42,788 nucleotides of DNA, from contig URMO01000009.1 in assembly GCA_900549085.1 (NCBI GenBank), positions 1-42,788 on the forward strand. The letters are read 5' to 3'. The translations under genes and the position numbers were made by a program. Positions 40,541 through 42,788 of the stretch are shown one piece after another (position 1 is the first letter of the stretch; each line of letters begins with the position of its first letter). This stretch comes from an uncultured Collinsella sp. Its GTDB lineage: Bacteria > Actinomycetota > Coriobacteriia > Coriobacteriales > Coriobacteriaceae. The notes under the pieces were generated by a model. That model ran no database searches. It worked only from the letters and a program-made list of their open reading frames with translations, and was not told the origin of the DNA.

Positions 40541-42452
40541 GGCAACGACCGCCGAGCGCGCACTCAACCGCAAGGGCGGCACCATGTCGCGCCTCATCAA
40601 GACGCTTTTTGGCTTCTACCCCGTGCTTTTGCCCCTCGTCGTCGCCGGCGTGGTGCTCTGCGCCATCATCAACTCCATCGGCGCGACCTTCCTTCAGAGC
40701 GCCCTGCAGATTATTAGCGAATCGTGGCAGTCGGGCGATTGGGAAGCCGCACAGCCCAAGATCGCACAGCTTGTGACCACCCTCGCCTGCATCTACGGCG
40801 TCGGCATCCTGTCCTCGCTCTTCTGGAACCGCGCCATGGCCATCGTCACGCAGGGCTCGCTGGAGAAGCTGCGCGAGAAGATGTTCAACCGCATGCAGGA
40901 CCTGCCGATCCGCTACTTCGACACGCACCAGCGCGGCGACATCATGAGCCACTACACCAACGACATCGACACGCTGCGCCAGATGATCAGCCAGTCGCTG
41001 CCCAACCTGCTCATGACGACCATCGTCATCGTCACGGTGTTCTTTATCATGCTGTACTACAGCGTTTGGATGTGCCTGGTCATTGTGGCAGGCGTCGCCT
41101 TTATGACCTTTATGACCAAGCTGCTCGGCTCCAACTCCGCGCGCTTCTTCATTGCGCAGCAGTCCGAGCTCGGCGTGGTCGAGGGCCATATCGAGGAAGT
41201 CATGAACGGCCAGAAGGTCGTCAAGGCATTCTGCCACGAGTCTGCCGCCGAGGCCGATTTTGACGAGCGCAACGAAAAGCTCTTCGAGGTCTCGCAGAAG
41301 GCCAACATGTACGCCAACATCCTCATGCCTATCCTTATGAACCTGGGCAACCTGCTCTACGTGTTGGTGGCCCTTGCCGGCGGCATTTTCCTGGCGCTGG
41401 GCGTGCCCAACCTGAGCATCTCGGGCATGACGCTGTCCATCGCCGTCGTGGTGCCGTTCCTCAACATGACCAAGCAGTTCTGCGGACAGATCGGTCAGAT
41501 CTCGCAGCAGATCAACGCCGTGGTCATGGGCCTCGCCGGCGCCGACCGCATCTTTGAGCTCATCGACGAGGAGCCCGAGGCCGACGAAGGCTACGTGACG
41601 CTCGTCAACGCGCAGGTGAACCCCGAGACTTGGGAGTTCGAGGAGGCCGACCACCACACCGGCATGTGGGCATGGAAACACCCGCACCGCGCAACCGGCG
41701 AGATCGAGTACGTACCGCTGCGCGGCGACCTGGTCATGGACAACGTCGACTTTGGCTACACGCCCGACCACGAGGTGCTGCACGGCGTGTCCGTGTTTGC
41801 CAAGCCGGGCCAGAAGGTCGCGTTTGTCGGCGCCACCGGTGCGGGCAAGACGACCATCACCAACCTCATCAACCGCTTCTATGACATCGCCGACGGCAAG
41901 ATTCGCTACGACGGCATCAACGTCAACAAGATCCGCAAGGCCGATCTGCGCCGCTCGCTGGGCGTGGTACTGCAGGACGTGAACCTGTTCACCGGCACCG
42001 TGATGGACAACATCCGCTACGGCAACCTAGACGCCACCGACGAGGAGTGCATCGCGGCGGCAAAGCTCGCCGGCGCGGACGACTTTATCACCCGCCTGCC
42101 CGACGGCTACGACACGATGCTCACCGGCAACGGCGCACAGCTGTCGCAGGGCCAGCGCCAGCTGATTTCGATCGCACGTGCTGCCGTCGCCGATCCGCCG
42201 GCAATGATTCTGGACGAGGCCACGAGCTCCATCGACACCCGCACCGAGGCCATCGTGCAGGCAGGCATGGATAAGCTCATGGAGGGCCGCACGACGTTTG
42301 TCATCGCGCACCGTCTCTCCACCGTGCGCAACTCCGACGCGATCATCTGCCTGGACCACGGCCGCATTATCGAGCGCGGTAACCACGACGAGCTGATAGC
42401 CAAGCGCGGGTATTACTACCAGCTCTACACCGGAGCGTTTGAGCTGGAGTAG
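40533..42452 (+). CDS. ABC exporter half-transporter with intact catalytic residues (heterodimer subunit 2)
   Basis: A 639-residue partner of the preceding protein. Walker A GATGAGKT (433-440), catalytic Glu562 (MILDEATSSID) and switch His593 (IAHRLSTV) are intact, but the signature is LSQGQ (537-541) with Gln for the first Gly. In the heterodimer, this Walker A/B/His with the partner's VSGGQ would form the working site, and LSQGQ would complete the degenerate one. A 45-residue insert (about 350-397, EPEADEGYVTLVNAQVNPET...) separates the membrane and ATPase domains. AAGGAGG lies eight bases before the ATG. Confidence 0.95.
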   Translation: MSKATTAERALNRKGGTMSRLIKTLFGFYPVLLPLVVAGVVLCAIINSIGATFLQSALQIISESWQSGDWEAAQPKIAQLVTTLACIYGVGILSSLFWNRAMAIVTQGSLEKLREKMFNRMQDLPIRYFDTHQRGDIMSHYTNDIDTLRQMISQSLPNLLMTTIVIVTVFFIMLYYSVWMCLVIVAGVAFMTFMTKLLGSNSARFFIAQQSELGVVEGHIEEVMNGQKVVKAFCHESAAEADFDERNEKLFEVSQKANMYANILMPILMNLGNLLYVLVALAGGIFLALGVPNLSISGMTLSIAVVVPFLNMTKQFCGQIGQISQQINAVVMGLAGADRIFELIDEEPEADEGYVTLVNAQVNPETWEFEEADHHTGMWAWKHPHRATGEIEYVPLRGDLVMDNVDFGYTPDHEVLHGVSVFAKPGQKVAFVGATGAGKTTITNLINRFYDIADGKIRYDGINVNKIRKADLRRSLGVVLQDVNLFTGTVMDNIRYGNLDATDEECIAAAKLAGADDFITRLPDGYDTMLTGNGAQLSQGQRQLISIARAAVADPPAMILDEATSSIDTRTEAIVQAGMDKLMEGRTTFVIAHRLSTVRNSDAIICLDHGRIIERGNHDELIAKRGYYYQLYTGAFELE

Positions 42453-42472
42453 TTCGGCCCGCCGAGACGGCC

Positions 42473-42535
42473 GATTTGCCGCTCATTCGCCGGGCATGAC
42501 CCTAAGGTCAATGCCCTCCTCTTTCGGGGCAAATC
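42473..42535. repeat. Hairpin related to family A, after the ABC operon
   Basis: GATTTGCC and GGCAAATC form the outer arms, and GGGCATGACC-ctaa-GGTCAATGCCC the centre. The centre matches the centre of the 5330 copy in inverted orientation (GGGCATTGACC-ttct-GGTCATGCCC); the outer parts differ. It starts 20 bases after the stop codon. Confidence 0.65.
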
Positions 42536-42576
42536 GACTCATCTCAGCGACCCAAACACAATGCGCCGCAACGAAT

Positions 42577-42612
42577 AAAGCCTCCGCAGCCACACGGGCT
42601 GCGGAGGCTTTT
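42577..42612. terminator. Strong bidirectional terminator
   Basis: AGCCTCCGCAGCC pairs perfectly with GGCTGCGGAGGCT (13 bp, ACACG loop). TTTTCT follows on the plus strand and TTTATT on the minus strand, so it serves both the ABC operon and the convergent GGDEF gene. Confidence 0.9.
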
Positions 42613-42632
42613 CTATGCCCTCTGTTACAGGC

Positions 42633-42788
42633 TTACCGCTCCTCGCGTTGCGGCCCAGCTGCCTCGGCTGTCTTTACGCGGTTCTTGTCGATGTACATGT
42701 TTTTGTCGGCTTGGGAAAAGAGCTCGCGCATCGTGGGCGGTTCATCATAATCACTAGAAAGCGCATAGCCCACCGCGTAGCTGATAGG
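42633..42788 (-). CDS. C-terminal end of a GGDEF-domain protein (probable diguanylate cyclase), cut by window edge
   Basis: Only the last 51 residues are in the window. ISYAVGYAL, then TMRELFSQADKNMYIDKNRVK, match the end of GGDEF domains (SIGxA ... ADxxMYxxK). The GGDEF loop and the start lie beyond position 42788. If intact, it would make cyclic di-GMP; the catalytic loop cannot be checked here. The last 12 residues (AEAAGPQREER) are outside the domain. Confidence 0.75.
   Translation of the reverse strand, partial: PISYAVGYALSSDYDEPPTMRELFSQADKNMYIDKNRVKTAEAAGPQREER

Noticed and set aside
38657..41783. Long minus-strand frames (470 and 450 codons) antisense to the ABC exporter genes
   Set aside because: They mirror the codon pattern of intact ABC genes with all signature motifs. 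No motifs or ribosome-binding sites support them.

Overview
The window looks like chromosomal DNA of a Coriobacteriia member, most likely Collinsella and close to C. aerofaciens. The basis is the 5' part of a 16S rRNA gene on the minus strand at 1-548, which I recognise as Collinsella-type from memory and not from a search. High GC content, frequent GTG/TTG starts and the gene families present agree with this. I see no prophage, integron, CRISPR array or transposase gene.

Layout. 1-950: 16S gene and its leader. 953-5225: a phosphohexomutase, a DtxR/MntR-type regulator transcribed with a homocysteine S-methyltransferase, and divergent peptidase T. 5477-14971 (minus): the complete F1Fo ATP synthase operon (small membrane protein-a-c-b-delta-alpha-gamma-beta-epsilon), followed by murA and an LCP-family cell-wall ligase. 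15111-18321 (minus): sua5, glpK, upp and a possible 45-codon ORF after upp. 18456-19153: a hicAB toxin-antitoxin pair with a clear promoter/operator. 19168-22210: prmC and prfA, separated by 700 bp of repeats and AT-rich DNA. 22502-26881 (minus): a polar amino-acid ABC uptake operon (binding protein, permease, ATPase) ending in an M20 peptidase. 27160-30513: an aldose-1-epimerase-like protein, an unknown membrane-anchored protein and a divergent MFS transporter. 30743-35271: an alpha-glucoside PTS IICB and a GH4 6-phospho-glucosidase, a divergent RpiR regulator, and a low-molecular-weight tyrosine phosphatase. 35433-36579: a pyridoxamine kinase overlapping a Cys-rich TIGR04076-like protein. 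36801-37973: a class II Fic protein. 38227-42452: a MarR regulator overlapping two ABC exporter half-transporters. 42633-42788: the end of a GGDEF protein, cut by the window edge.

How the genes work together. The PTS imports and phosphorylates an alpha-glucoside, the GH4 enzyme cleaves it, and the RpiR protein (SIS domain) probably senses the sugar phosphate. The ABC importer and M20 peptidase form an amino acid/peptide acquisition unit. The MarR-ABC-ABC cluster is a typical inducible drug-efflux layout; one ATP site is degenerate (Asp for Glu, Gln for the switch His).

The most unusual content is between genes. Several families of perfect or near-perfect palindromes recur across the window. 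In at least five minus-strand genes (the LCP gene, prfA, galM-like, the M20 peptidase and the TIGR04076-like gene) a palindromic unit begins 0-2 nt after the stop codon. Some copies show paired base changes that keep the stem. There are also candidate operators: a perfect 20-bp palindrome upstream of the DtxR-type gene, a 9+4+9 palindrome over the hicAB -10 box, three TTGTTCTTAG boxes upstream of fic, and three TTAGGTA boxes around the marR promoter. Other oddities are a large Ala/Glu-rich insert in PrmC and a signal-peptide-like N-terminus on ATP synthase subunit b.
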